Of a stretch of 64,000 nt of DNA, positions 1 to 8,584 are shown one piece after another. A model generated the notes under the pieces. The model saw nothing but the letters and a program-made list of their open reading frames with translations, ran no database searches and was not told the DNA's origin. A program made the translations under genes and the position numbers. The stretch is from Persicitalea sp964500445 (GTDB lineage: Bacteria > Bacteroidota > Bacteroidia > Cytophagales > Spirosomataceae): contig CAZCOG010000035.1 of the NCBI GenBank assembly GCA_964500445.1, forward strand, positions 7,714 to 71,713, read 5' to 3'. Each line of letters starts with the position of its first letter. Positions within the stretch are counted from its first letter, which is position 1.

Positions 1-271
1 TTGAAGGGTGGGGAGTACCGTCGGCATTCATCACTTCGCACATTACCAAATACCCCTCTTTCCGTTGAGGATCAGGGCAAATGAATACAGGTTTCAGCAG
101 GCAGTCGGAAGAACCCCCCTCTGCTTGCTGCGTCGAAGAACCATCAAACGACCACATCGGGCAGTCTTCCAATTTGCCGCTGAAGTCGGCTTCAATTTTG
201 GTTTTGCTGCGCAGGCTTTGGGTCGGCTTATATCCATCCAACCAAATGTACTCGAGTTTTGCTTTTGACAT
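1..271 (-). CDS. glnII: Glutamine synthetase, type II (beta-grasp), 5' part only
   Basis: The window edge cuts this gene, leaving about 90 N-terminal residues. The start is the ATG complementary to 269-271, and the protein opens MSKAKLEYIWLDGYKPTQS. The visible part is the beta-grasp domain, with the WSFDGSST segment that forms the ATP/glutamate site edge and the SDCLLKPV strand. This matches the eukaryote-like GSII family of about 340 residues, which makes glutamine from glutamate, ammonia and ATP. The catalytic domain lies outside the window. The identification rests on motif recognition and the N-terminal reading is unambiguous. Confidence 0.9.
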   Translation of the reverse strand, partial: MSKAKLEYIWLDGYKPTQSLRSKTKIEADFSGKLEDCPMWSFDGSSTQQAEGGSSDCLLKPVFICPDPQRKEGYLVMCEVMNADGTPHPS

Positions 272-631
272 AATTCTGATGAAAAGGGATTATTAATATG
301 ATTATAGACTATGATACAATAATACGGGATATAGTTAATTTTATAAAATAATATTTAACAAAAAATCAATAGTGCAGTAATATTATTGGGCAATTGTAAT
401 ATTTATAGTTTTCTTTTTGATATTTTACTAGTCATAGAAACAAGTTGCTTACCACAATAATCCGGCTTCATTCTTCTGGTTGGGCCCTCTGGGGGTAAAC
501 TACCAATAGTAAATTTTGTATAGAGATGGGGACTTAAATTTTGATTTTCCGTTGTAAAAACTCATTATTGATGTTCTCAATGATACTTTTGATAATGATG
601 GTTATTAATAAAATACAATTTTGAAATCTGG
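272..631. other. Intergenic region, AT-rich, with a GC-richer island and a possible -7 box
   Basis: No gene is supported here. Most of the stretch is strongly AT-rich. A more GC-rich island at about 440-505 has one open reading of 23 codons (438-509) that looks protein-like (it contains FFWLGPLGVNY) but has no start codon, so it may be a decayed gene fragment. TACTTTTG at 584-591 fits the Bacteroidota -7 element TAnnTTTG and would serve rsmE with a leader of about 34 bases. No matching TTTG is present 19-21 bases upstream of it. Confidence 0.4.
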
Positions 632-1348
632 ATGAATATATTTTATCAACCTGATGATGCTAAGAAATATTTAGAAGGCGAAGAGGCGCAACACTGTCTT
701 AAAGCGCTGCGAATGCGCTTGGATGATATGATGTTGGTGACTGACGGTCGCGGTAAAAAGGCCAAAGCTCGCATTACTGAAATAGCTAGAAATAAGTGCT
801 ACTTCGAATACGAAACTGTCGAATATGTTGAGCCTTTAAAATATAGTGTAGAAATGGCCATCTGTCCAACCCGCAAGTCGGACAGGAATGAGTGGATGGT
901 TGAGAAAATGAGTGAAATAGGTGTTAATCGTATAAATTTCTTAGTTTCTGAACACACGCATCAGGAAACTATCAATCGGGTAGTTAATATGGAGCGCCTG
1001 AATCGGATCGCTTTGTCTGCTATGAAGCAGTCACAGCAATTTTATCTACCCGAGTTGCATTTTTTTTCATCATTTGGTGAATTTTTTAAGCAAAACAAGG
1101 CAAAAGATCGTTATATAGCCTATGTTTCTGAAACTGGAACAAACAAGCATTTGGTTGAGAAGAGAATAGGCGACAATTCAGTTGCCGTACTGATCGGGCC
1201 TGAAGGAGACTTCAGCCCTTCTGAAATCTCTCAGGCTTTGGAATGTGGATTTCAACCGGTTTCATTGGGAAATACACGTTTACGAACCGAAACAGCGGCG
1301 GTAGTAGCTTGTCATAGCGTTCATCTGGCAAGAATTTTGCAAAAATAG
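632..1348 (+). CDS. rsmE: 16S rRNA (uracil-1498-N3)-methyltransferase RsmE
   Basis: RsmE methylates N3 of U1498 in 16S rRNA of the 30S subunit, using S-adenosylmethionine. The 238 residues match the usual family length of about 240. The N-terminal 70 residues are the PUA-like RNA-binding part. The SPOUT domain follows, with EKMSEIGV at 91-98, the SAM-loop LIGPEGDFS at 187-195 and the knot segment SLGNTRLRTETAA at 211-223. The start is the first ATG after a possible promoter at 584-591. The gene stands alone; the next gene begins 80 bases downstream. Confidence 0.95.
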   Translation: MNIFYQPDDAKKYLEGEEAQHCLKALRMRLDDMMLVTDGRGKKAKARITEIARNKCYFEYETVEYVEPLKYSVEMAICPTRKSDRNEWMVEKMSEIGVNRINFLVSEHTHQETINRVVNMERLNRIALSAMKQSQQFYLPELHFFSSFGEFFKQNKAKDRYIAYVSETGTNKHLVEKRIGDNSVAVLIGPEGDFSPSEISQALECGFQPVSLGNTRLRTETAAVVACHSVHLARILQK

Positions 1349-1428
1349 CTATCAAAAAATTTCGGGTAATTCCTTTTCTACAAAAACTACCCAAACATTA
1401 TCCACCAGTTGCTAGTATACTGATAGGA

Positions 1429-2094
1429 ATGAAGAGAACCATTTTTATTTTAGCCCTATTACCTGCATTGTTGGCTTTCAGCCGATTGTCTGCTCAATCA
1501 TCTTTCAAAATTGCCAAGTTAAAATACGGTGGCGGTGGTGATTGGTACGCGAATAAAACGGCGTTGCCAAACTTGATAAAATTCTGCAATGCTCAATTGA
1601 AAATGAATATCTATCCTGAAGAAGATGTGGTAGAAGTGGGTAGTTCTGACATATTTCAATATCCGTTTGTCCATATGACGGGTCACGGAAATGTGGTTTT
1701 TACTGATTCTGAGGCCAAAAATTTAAGAAACTACCTCATTTCGGGTGGCTTTTTACACATCGATGACAACTATGGATTGGATAAATTTATCAGGCGGGAA
1801 ATGAAAAAAGTGTTTCCTGAACTAAGCTTTATTGAACTACCATACAACCATCCTGTTTATCATCAGAAATATAACTTCCCGAATGGGCTACCCAAAGTTC
1901 ATCTTCACGATGAGAAGCCACCACAAGGATTTGGACTGATTTATCAGGGCCGCTTGGTGTGCTTTTATTCGTATGAATGCGATCTGGGAAACGGATGGGA
2001 GGATCAGAGCGTTTATAATGATCCGGAAGAAAAGCGTCAGGAAGCACTTCGGATGGGTGCTAATTTACTGGGCTACGCGCTAACCGTTTTTTGA
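1429..2094 (+). CDS. DUF4159 domain secreted protein
   Basis: Residues 1-23 form a typical Sec signal peptide ending LSAQ, so the protein is predicted to be exported. The rest (about 200 residues) is a single DUF4159 domain. It contains the HMTGHGNV segment and the SGGFLHIDDNYG loop, which resemble the ThuA/glutamine-amidotransferase-like fold. In Bacteroidota such proteins are common and their role is not established. The gene follows rsmE by 80 bases with no obvious terminator between, so co-transcription is possible. I recognise the domain but cannot assign a reaction. Confidence 0.8.
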   Translation: MKRTIFILALLPALLAFSRLSAQSSFKIAKLKYGGGGDWYANKTALPNLIKFCNAQLKMNIYPEEDVVEVGSSDIFQYPFVHMTGHGNVVFTDSEAKNLRNYLISGGFLHIDDNYGLDKFIRREMKKVFPELSFIELPYNHPVYHQKYNFPNGLPKVHLHDEKPPQGFGLIYQGRLVCFYSYECDLGNGWEDQSVYNDPEEKRQEALRMGANLLGYALTVF

Positions 2095-2154
2095 ATCTTG
2101 GAATAAATTCTTTCATATGAGAAAAATCATAAAACTTATTTGCTCATTTAGCCT

Positions 2155-2162
2155 TAGTTTTG
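2155..2162 (+). promoter_or_regulatory. Possible -7 promoter element for the desaturase gene
   Basis: TAGTTTTG matches the Bacteroidota TAnnTTTG element. It lies about 98 bases before the desaturase start, and no TTTG sits at the expected distance upstream. The element overlaps the end of a 16-codon signal-peptide-like reading frame at 2117-2167. Weak support. Confidence 0.25.
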
Positions 2163-2259
2163 CCTGAGATTAAAATTTCAAGTCCTTTCCTTTATTCTCT
2201 TCTATTCAATCTTTAACCGTTTTACGGCTTTTTCTCAACTATCCATCGTTAAAAAAACT

Positions 2260-3006
2260 ATGTACGCAGTTATTGCCGCCTTCGTCGGCCATTGGTACCT
2301 TTCTCTATTTTGCCAAACTTTTTTTCTGCACCGTTATTCCGCCCATAAAATGTTCAAAATGAACAAATTCTGGGAAAGGTTCTTTTACTTATTAACCTAT
2401 TTATCCCAGGGTTCATCGTACCTGAGTCCGCGTGCCTATGCCATTTTACACCGGATGCACCATGCGTTCAGTGACACCGAGAAAGATCCTCATTCACCGC
2501 ATCATACTAAAAATATTTTTTCAATGATGTGGGAAACAAAGGATATCTATAATGCCGTCCTAAACAGGAAACGTGCTATTGAAACTCGTTTTGAGCGTAA
2601 TTATCCAGAGTGGAGCTTTATTGAAAAACTTGGCGATTCTTGGGCCTCTCGACTTGGCTGGATCGCTCTTTACACAGTTTTTTATATTTTGGCATATGTC
2701 TATTTGGATATGCACTGGATTTTTTTCTTCCTGCTTCCTATCCACTTTCTTATGGGACCGATTCACGGCGCTATTGTTAATTGGAGTGGCCACAAGTATG
2801 GTTACCAGAATTTTGATAACCAGGATAAATCCAAAAACTCGCTGATATTTGATGTGTTGATGATGGGAGAACTGTTTCAAAACAATCATCACAAACGGCC
2901 AAATTCAATTAATTTTGGGTCCAAATGGTTTGAGTTCGATCCCACTTATCCCGTGATTAAGTTATTGGATAAGGCAAAAATTATTCAAATCAGGAAAAAG
3001 GATTGA
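2260..3006 (+). CDS. Acyl-CoA/acyl-lipid desaturase, membrane-bound di-iron
   Basis: This family introduces a cis double bond into fatty acyl chains to adjust membrane fluidity. All three histidine boxes are visible: HRYSAH at 24-29, HRMHH at 64-68 and QNNHH at 207-211, where Gln in the first position is accepted in this family. Hydrophobic stretches near 40-60 and 135-170 are the expected membrane helices. At 248 residues it is a short form, as is usual for bacterial delta-9 type desaturases. It is transcribed alone and followed by a strong hairpin terminator. The exact substrate and regiospecificity cannot be read from sequence. Confidence 0.88.
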   Translation: MYAVIAAFVGHWYLSLFCQTFFLHRYSAHKMFKMNKFWERFFYLLTYLSQGSSYLSPRAYAILHRMHHAFSDTEKDPHSPHHTKNIFSMMWETKDIYNAVLNRKRAIETRFERNYPEWSFIEKLGDSWASRLGWIALYTVFYILAYVYLDMHWIFFFLLPIHFLMGPIHGAIVNWSGHKYGYQNFDNQDKSKNSLIFDVLMMGELFQNNHHKRPNSINFGSKWFEFDPTYPVIKLLDKAKIIQIRKKD

Positions 3007-3028
3007 GTTCCCACTGGGTACTTAATTG

Positions 3029-3060
3029 CAAAAGGGGCGTTCAGAAGAACGCCCCTTTTG
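3029..3060 (+). terminator. Intrinsic terminator after the desaturase gene
   Basis: A perfect 14-bp stem (CAAAAGGGGCGTTC with its complement) closes a 4-base AGAA loop. The right arm ends in TTTTG and further T-rich sequence follows. It lies 23 bases after the desaturase stop. The A-run on the left arm could also let it act on transcripts from the opposite strand. Confidence 0.88.
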
Positions 3061-3248
3061 TTTGAATAAACTTTAGCAGATGTTGCTTACTCCTGCCAAG
3101 TCTGGTTATTAACACCACAAAAAATTATATACACAAAGGAAACCGATAAAGCCGGTTACAGGTAATCAAGAGTTCAGGTTGATCAGCCTTTCGATACAAA
3201 GAAGGCATACAATAATTAGAATGGTGTTAATATCAAATTAGAATGTCA

Positions 3249-4613
3249 TTAGAAATGAAAAAATTCTAGAATAAATCGAGTACCCGTTGGTCTGTTAGGC
3301 TGTATTTTGATTGTAGCGTTATGTAATTTGATAATTCGCTCAACCAAAGAAAGACCAATGCCAGAGCCTTTGACATTTGCGGTATTGATGCCGCGGTAAA
3401 ACGGTTGAAAAATTAAACTTTGGTCCTCTGCCACTATTCCTTTGCCAGTATTGGAAAATTCTATTCTGATGCTTTTCTGATCAGCAACTAGTTGAACCAG
3501 AACCGAGTGATTGTCAGAGAACTTACAGCCATTTTCCATTAAATTAATAAAAGCAGTTCTTAACAATGTGGCATTCCCAATTATTTCAAGCCAGGTGTCA
3601 TCCTCTGGTAGTTCTTCAATGGCGTACAAAATCTTGTATGATTTGTTGGATTGAGACAAGTTGGTTCTTGTGTCCCAGAGAATTTCATCCAACCGCACCC
3701 GGTCTGTGAGCATCTCGCGTTGGTTCTCGCTGACTTTCGCCAACTCCATCAAAGAATTTGAAAGTTGGGATAGCTCCTGGATGTCTTCAAGCACAGAGCC
3801 AATGGTAGTTCTATATTCTTCCTGTGTCCGCTCTTTCAAAAGGCTTACCTCCAATTGAGAGCTAATCTTGGTCAACGGATTTTTTAACTCGTGGGACACG
3901 TTGGCAATAAATGTTTTTTGAATTCTGAATGCGTATTCGATTCGATCCAGCAATTTGTTGAAAGTTGTGGTCAGACGACCGATTTCATCTTGCTGGTTGG
4001 GGACATCCAAACGAGTATCCAGATTTTGAGGTAATATTCCTTCCACCTCGTTCATAACTCGTGAAATAGGAAGTAAGGCTCTTTGAGAGAATATGAAACC
4101 TGCAAATGCAACGATGGCGGTTAAAAGCAGAAAAATTACTGCTAGCATGGTTCTAAGGTTATCGAGGTTAGCCTGCCCGTACAGGTCCTGCGCTCCGAGA
4201 ACTACAACCGTTTTGCCAAAGGCATACTTGTTATAAATGCCGACTACGTAATAGTCGCCATCCCGATAGCGGATTTGGTCTGCACGTCGAATTTCGTTAA
4301 GCCAGTAATTTGAAACGTGGATGGAAAGTGAATCGGTATTACTGTAAATTAGACGATTACGCTCGTCGAAGATTAGCACATTTTCATTATAGATGAGATT
4401 GCGGTTCGATCGATCAAAAACCTTAAGCAGTTGCGGGTCAATCTTCGGTTCGCTAAGAAGTTCGGCGGATGAAACTGCTTTGGAACGTAATCTGGCGTAG
4501 AAATCCTCGACTGTTATGACATAGGTGAAGTAATAAATAGCAACAAAGGACACCACCAAAATACCGCTCACGAGCAGACCGAATTGAATCGTCAAACGTG
4601 TGCGAATCTGCAT
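3249..4613 (-). CDS. Sensor histidine kinase of a two-component system
   Basis: The kinase senses an unknown envelope signal and phosphorylates the regulator encoded just upstream. Domain order is TM1 about 10-32, a periplasmic sensor of about 120 residues, TM2 about 155-177, HAMP 178-230, HisKA with SHELKNPL (phospho-acceptor His241), and HATPase. The HATPase shows the N-box at 357-361 and glycine boxes NTGKGI (388-393) and GSGIGL (416-421). Length is 454 residues and all catalytic motifs are present. The gene begins 3 bases after the regulator stop, so the pair is translationally linked. The architecture resembles CusS/ArlS-type kinases but the ligand cannot be inferred. Confidence 0.93.
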   Translation of the reverse strand: MQIRTRLTIQFGLLVSGILVVSFVAIYYFTYVITVEDFYARLRSKAVSSAELLSEPKIDPQLLKVFDRSNRNLIYNENVLIFDERNRLIYSNTDSLSIHVSNYWLNEIRRADQIRYRDGDYYVVGIYNKYAFGKTVVVLGAQDLYGQANLDNLRTMLAVIFLLLTAIVAFAGFIFSQRALLPISRVMNEVEGILPQNLDTRLDVPNQQDEIGRLTTTFNKLLDRIEYAFRIQKTFIANVSHELKNPLTKISSQLEVSLLKERTQEEYRTTIGSVLEDIQELSQLSNSLMELAKVSENQREMLTDRVRLDEILWDTRTNLSQSNKSYKILYAIEELPEDDTWLEIIGNATLLRTAFINLMENGCKFSDNHSVLVQLVADQKSIRIEFSNTGKGIVAEDQSLIFQPFYRGINTANVKGSGIGLSLVERIIKLHNATIKIQPNRPTGTRFILEFFHF

Positions 4614-4616
4614 GTC

Positions 4617-5294
4617 TCACTCAGTTTTCAGCACGTAGCCCATCCCAAACTGGGTGTGGATAAGCTTCGTCTCGTAATCCCGGTCAATCTTTTTCCGAAG
4701 GTAGTTTACATATACCTCGATAATATTGGTACCAGAATCAAAGTCGATTTCCCATACCTGCTCGGCTATTTCAGCTTTTGAAATAACTCTCCCCTGGTTT
4801 CTTATCAAGTAAACCAAAAGATTAAATTCCCGAGCTGTCAGGTCGATTTTATGGTCGCCGCGGTGAACGGTTTTGGCGTCCATGTTGACTTCCAAATCAG
4901 CAAAGCGCATGATTTGGGCAGTTTGACTTACTGAGCTACTCCGCTTGGTAAGGGCCCGTACTCTGGCCAGCAACTCTTTGAATTCAAAAGGTTTAACCAG
5001 GTAGTCGTCTGCTCCGGCATCAAAACCGACGACTTTGTCGTCGGTAGTACCGAGGGCAGTGAGCATCAGAATGGGCGTTTCGTTCCCAGCCTTTCGTAAT
5101 TCTCGGCAAAGTTCGACACCGTTAATCCCGGGAATGATGATATCGCTTACAATCAGATGGTAGTTGTTACGCATTGCCAATTGCCTGCCAATTAATCCAT
5201 CGTAAGCTACATCGACGCTATACCCGTTCTCTTCCAGACCCTGTTTCAGGGATTGGACAGTTTTCGGTTCGTCTTCAATTAAGAGCAGGTTCAT
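4617..5294 (-). CDS. OmpR/PhoB-family response regulator
   Basis: A DNA-binding regulator with an N-terminal receiver domain (1-118) and a C-terminal winged helix (about 125-222). The acidic pocket (ED at 7-8), phospho-acceptor Asp51 in VSDIIIPG and the LVKPF switch lysine are all present. The DNA-binding domain shows LTAREFNLL and the ending FGMGYVLK typical of the family. It overlaps the stop of the upstream deoxyribonucleotidase gene by four bases (ATGA) and precedes the kinase, so all three are probably read from one mRNA. Its target genes are unknown. Confidence 0.94.
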   Translation of the reverse strand: MNLLLIEDEPKTVQSLKQGLEENGYSVDVAYDGLIGRQLAMRNNYHLIVSDIIIPGINGVELCRELRKAGNETPILMLTALGTTDDKVVGFDAGADDYLVKPFEFKELLARVRALTKRSSSVSQTAQIMRFADLEVNMDAKTVHRGDHKIDLTAREFNLLVYLIRNQGRVISKAEIAEQVWEIDFDSGTNIIEVYVNYLRKKIDRDYETKLIHTQFGMGYVLKTE

Positions 5295-5824
5295 TCTTTA
5301 GGTAAAAACATTTCCCTAATTTCTCTCCAGTTGGCCACTCTTGGATAGGCCGTTTCATCTTTATTATGTGGAGCCGAATACAGAATTCCTTTTCCAGTGA
5401 AAGAAATCATGTTTTTAATGTGATCATCAATCAAAAAATCGGAGGCTATGATGCTTTTATCGCCACAGAATACGATGTTTTTCCAGGAAATGTCAGGAAA
5501 ATTCATTTGTAGCCAATCATACTTTTCCCGGAAAGAATTAGGGAACTCCAATGCCGCGGTAGCTACGTAAATCTCGTAGTATTGAGATAATTCCTTCACC
5601 GTCTCCTGCGCCCCCTCCATTACAGGAATATCTTTGAAAAAGCCTGTCTGGTGAATGTAGGAGTACATTTTCTTCAACTGCTTCGGGTGAAGAAGTTCTC
5701 TGAATGCGGTTTTCCGGAAGTCTTCATACAAATAGTGTGTATCAAATTCATTTAGGACATATTCTATCAGCTTGCCGTGCGTATCGGCAAGTACGTCGTC
5801 CATATCAAGGGTAATTCTTAACAT
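5291..5824 (-). CDS. 5'(3')-deoxyribonucleotidase (NT5C-type HAD phosphatase)
   Basis: A small cytosolic HAD-superfamily phosphatase of 177 residues, expected to dephosphorylate deoxyribonucleoside monophosphates. The catalytic DMD motif is at residues 7-9 (nucleophile Asp7, acid/base Asp9), followed by DVLADT as in the NT5C family. Motif II lies near ATAALEFP and motif III near FLIDDH. The start overlaps the E2 gene stop by one base, and its stop overlaps the regulator start. The reason for its place inside a two-component operon is not evident. Confidence 0.85.
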   Translation of the reverse strand: MLRITLDMDDVLADTHGKLIEYVLNEFDTHYLYEDFRKTAFRELLHPKQLKKMYSYIHQTGFFKDIPVMEGAQETVKELSQYYEIYVATAALEFPNSFREKYDWLQMNFPDISWKNIVFCGDKSIIASDFLIDDHIKNMISFTGKGILYSAPHNKDETAYPRVANWREIREMFLPKE

Positions 5825-7161
5825 TATAAAATGGGTCGGTTAGAATCAAAGTTTTCCAGAATATCCGAAACCTTTTTTAAGAACATTCCTCCCAACGAAC
5901 CGTCCACCACTCGGTGATCATAAGAATGGGAGATAAACATTTTCTGGCGAATGCCTAATAAATCGCCTTCCGGAGTTTCAATAACCGCAGGTTTCTTGAC
6001 AATTGCCCCAAAAGCCATAATGGCTACCTGAGGTTGAACGATAATTGGGGTACCCATTAAATTGCCAAAGGTCCCAATATTTGAGATTGTGAAAGTACCT
6101 CCGGTCAAATCATCGGCTTTCAGCTTATTTTCACGGGCTTTCTTTGCCAGCTCGTTTACTTTTTTGGCTAATCCGATCAGACTATATTGGTCTGCCTGAT
6201 GAATAACGGGGACAATCAAATTTCCATCAGGCAATGCCACCGCCATCCCAATATTGATATCTTTTTTGATAATCAAAGAATTACCATCCACAGAAACATT
6301 GATTAAAGGATAATCTTTAATCGCCTTAATGACTGCCTCAATCAAAATGGGTGTGTAGGTAATCGAAGTACCCGTTTGGCGGCGGAAACCGTCCTTAACC
6401 CGTTCGCGCCATTTCACGATGGGGGTCATATCAGTTTCTATGAAAGAAGTAACATGAGCCGAAATATTCTTTGACTCAATCATCCGCTGCGAAATCATGC
6501 GACGCATCCGGTCCATTTCCATAATGGTGATATTGTCACTAGATTTGACACCAGTTGCTGCATTTTTAGCCGGAACAGTACGGGTCGCTAAAAATTGAAC
6601 AAGATCTTTTTTGGTTACCCTATTTTCGGCGCCAGAACCTTTTATTTGTAAAAGCTCTTCCATGCCCACACCTTCCTCCTTAGCAATACTTAGTACAAGT
6701 GGTGAGAAAAATCCATTATTAGAATCATTGCCTGTGGCAGGCCGAGCGGGTAGACTTGTATTATGGCTTAGCGTTGGCAAGCCATGAGCAGCCATTTGAT
6801 TCTCCCAATCTTCTTCTTCCGGTTCAGCCTCCTGTTTTTGATCTTCGATCTTTTCATGGCCGTTTATTTCGGTTGAAGGTTCTTGAACTGGTAAAGGGCT
6901 GACTTCTGTTTTTTCAGATTCAGCAACCTGTAGTCTGGCTACCGGACTACCTATCTTGACTACCTGTCCTTCTTCAACCAAAACTTCTAATAAAGTTCCG
7001 GAATAGGGCGACGGAACTTCGGTATCTACCTTATCGGTAGCTACTTCCAGAATAGAATCATCCGCCGCCACTGAATCGCCGACTTGCACAAGCCAGCCTA
7101 ATACAGTGCATTCCATAACACTTTCGCCCATTTGGGGCATTATCATTTCGACTATTTTCAT
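5824..7161 (-). CDS. Dihydrolipoamide acyltransferase (E2) of a 2-oxoacid dehydrogenase complex
   Basis: The E2 core moves the acyl group from the lipoyl arm to CoA in a pyruvate- or branched-chain 2-oxoacid dehydrogenase complex. One lipoyl domain (1-77) carries Lys44 in ATDKVDTEVP. An acidic linker, a peripheral-subunit-binding domain (about 150-195) and the catalytic domain (about 215-445) follow, the last with the DHRVVDG motif holding the active-site His. The 445-residue length is normal. No E1 or E3 gene lies nearby, so the substrate is open; the VDTEVPSP lipoyl site and general form favour a branched-chain-type E2. It heads the overlapping operon with the nucleotidase and two-component genes. 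Confidence 0.9.
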   Translation of the reverse strand: MKIVEMIMPQMGESVMECTVLGWLVQVGDSVAADDSILEVATDKVDTEVPSPYSGTLLEVLVEEGQVVKIGSPVARLQVAESEKTEVSPLPVQEPSTEINGHEKIEDQKQEAEPEEEDWENQMAAHGLPTLSHNTSLPARPATGNDSNNGFFSPLVLSIAKEEGVGMEELLQIKGSGAENRVTKKDLVQFLATRTVPAKNAATGVKSSDNITIMEMDRMRRMISQRMIESKNISAHVTSFIETDMTPIVKWRERVKDGFRRQTGTSITYTPILIEAVIKAIKDYPLINVSVDGNSLIIKKDINIGMAVALPDGNLIVPVIHQADQYSLIGLAKKVNELAKKARENKLKADDLTGGTFTISNIGTFGNLMGTPIIVQPQVAIMAFGAIVKKPAVIETPEGDLLGIRQKMFISHSYDHRVVDGSLGGMFLKKVSDILENFDSNRPIL

Positions 7162-7212
7162 TGCTTAACGAGTGAATTAATTAGCAAATGCACCTTTCTC
7201 CCTCATATCACT

Positions 7213-8475
7213 TTACTCAGTCACTTCTTCTAAAATGCTTTTTCTTAACAAATCCAAAACATAGGTAGCAGTTAATTCAATATTGACGGCGCGATGTTTG
7301 GTTAAGGTAAGTAATCGGGTAGTTGTTTTCTTGGGGGAGGCGCAAGCGATCCAAATCGTGCCAACAGGTTTTTCCGGACTACCTCCATCAGGTCCGGCGA
7401 CACCGCTGGTAGCGATTCCGTAGGTTGTATGCATCAATTTACGAATCCCCTCAGCCATCACAGTCACCGTTTGCTCGCTCACCGCACCATACTCCAGAAG
7501 GTCAGCCATCGGGACGCCCAACGAGTTCATTTTTACATCATTATCATAGGCTACTACTGACCCAGTGAAATAACGTGATGCACCTGGGATGCTGGTTAGT
7601 TTGTGAGCAACGAAGCCACCAGTACAACTTTCGGCTGTGCTGAGGGTAGCGTGATGCGATAGGAGTAGTTTGCCGATAACAGTTTCCAGCTCATCGCTAT
7701 CGTATCCATACACCCATTTTTCAATTACCGGCATGACACGCTCAACTTCATAGGCAAGTTCACTGCTCAGTTGATTTTCGTCGTTGCCTGTTGCGGTCAG
7801 GCGTAAACGCACCTGGCCAAAATGCGGCAAATAGGCCAGTCTGATGTGAGGTGGCAAGCTATCCTCCCAGAACTCGATCATCTCGGCCAGGGTTGATTCG
7901 CCAATACCAATTGTGCGGATAATTTTGTGGCGGATAATAGGAGGGTTGAAAAACGACAGAAGCCTTGGAAGTACTCGCTGCGTCATCAAACTTTTCATCT
8001 CGAATGGCACGCCCGGCAGCGAAACGATTACTTTTCCATTTTGCTCAAACCACATTCCCGGCGCAGTCCCCCAGTCATTCTGCAAATAAGTACAGTTTTT
8101 GGGTAAAGCCGCTTGCTGACGGTTTAGTTCAGTCATCGGTCGTCCGCGGCGCACAAAAAAATCGTTGATCAGTAGCAATGCATCTTCATTGATTTCAAGT
8201 TCTGTATCAAAGAACTGGCAAAGCGCCTGCTTGGTGATATCGTCTTTGGTAGGCCCCAGCCCCCCTGTAATAATTAATAGGTCAACCCTGGCGAGGGCTT
8301 CTCCCAGCGCTGCCAGGATATCCTCCGCGTTGTCGCCCACCGACGTTTTTCTAGTGGGACGGATACCTATATTAGTCAGTTCAGTACCGATCCATTGCGT
8401 GTTGGTATCGGTGATTTGGCCGAAGAGAATCTCGTCGCCAATCGTCATTATTTCAGCCTTAATCGGGGGCTTCAT
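7213..8475 (-). CDS. cinA: CinA-family protein, NMN amidohydrolase (competence/damage-inducible)
   Basis: A two-domain protein of 420 residues, the usual length. The N-terminal half is a MoeA/MogA-like (COG1058) domain with GDEILFGQ and TGGLGPTKDD. The C-terminal half is the PncC nicotinamide-nucleotide amidase domain with STAESCTGG. Characterised homologues deamidate NMN in pyridine-nucleotide recycling and combine ADP-ribose pyrophosphatase activity. A possible TAATTTTG -7 box lies on the minus strand at 8519-8512, giving a leader of about 30 bases. It precedes the E2 gene by 51 bases. Confidence 0.93.
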   Translation of the reverse strand: MKPPIKAEIMTIGDEILFGQITDTNTQWIGTELTNIGIRPTRKTSVGDNAEDILAALGEALARVDLLIITGGLGPTKDDITKQALCQFFDTELEINEDALLLINDFFVRRGRPMTELNRQQAALPKNCTYLQNDWGTAPGMWFEQNGKVIVSLPGVPFEMKSLMTQRVLPRLLSFFNPPIIRHKIIRTIGIGESTLAEMIEFWEDSLPPHIRLAYLPHFGQVRLRLTATGNDENQLSSELAYEVERVMPVIEKWVYGYDSDELETVIGKLLLSHHATLSTAESCTGGFVAHKLTSIPGASRYFTGSVVAYDNDVKMNSLGVPMADLLEYGAVSEQTVTVMAEGIRKLMHTTYGIATSGVAGPDGGSPEKPVGTIWIACASPKKTTTRLLTLTKHRAVNIELTATYVLDLLRKSILEEVTE

Positions 8476-8541
8476 TGGTACGGTTTATGTAGTATAACCC
8501 TTGTTTTAGGCCAAAATTACATAAAATTTATCGGGAACGAT

Positions 8542-8549
8542 TACGTTTG
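8542..8549 (+). promoter_or_regulatory. -7 promoter element for the DUF4197 gene
   Basis: TACGTTTG fits TAnnTTTG. Transcription would start near 8556, which makes the in-frame ATG at 8558 nearly leaderless and favours the ATG at 8585. The -33 element is not evident. The divergent cinA gene has its own candidate CAAAATTA (minus-strand TAATTTTG) at 8512-8519. Confidence 0.45.
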
Positions 8550-8584
8550 TCGAGTAGTTGAAGATGGAAACAAAACCCACAACA

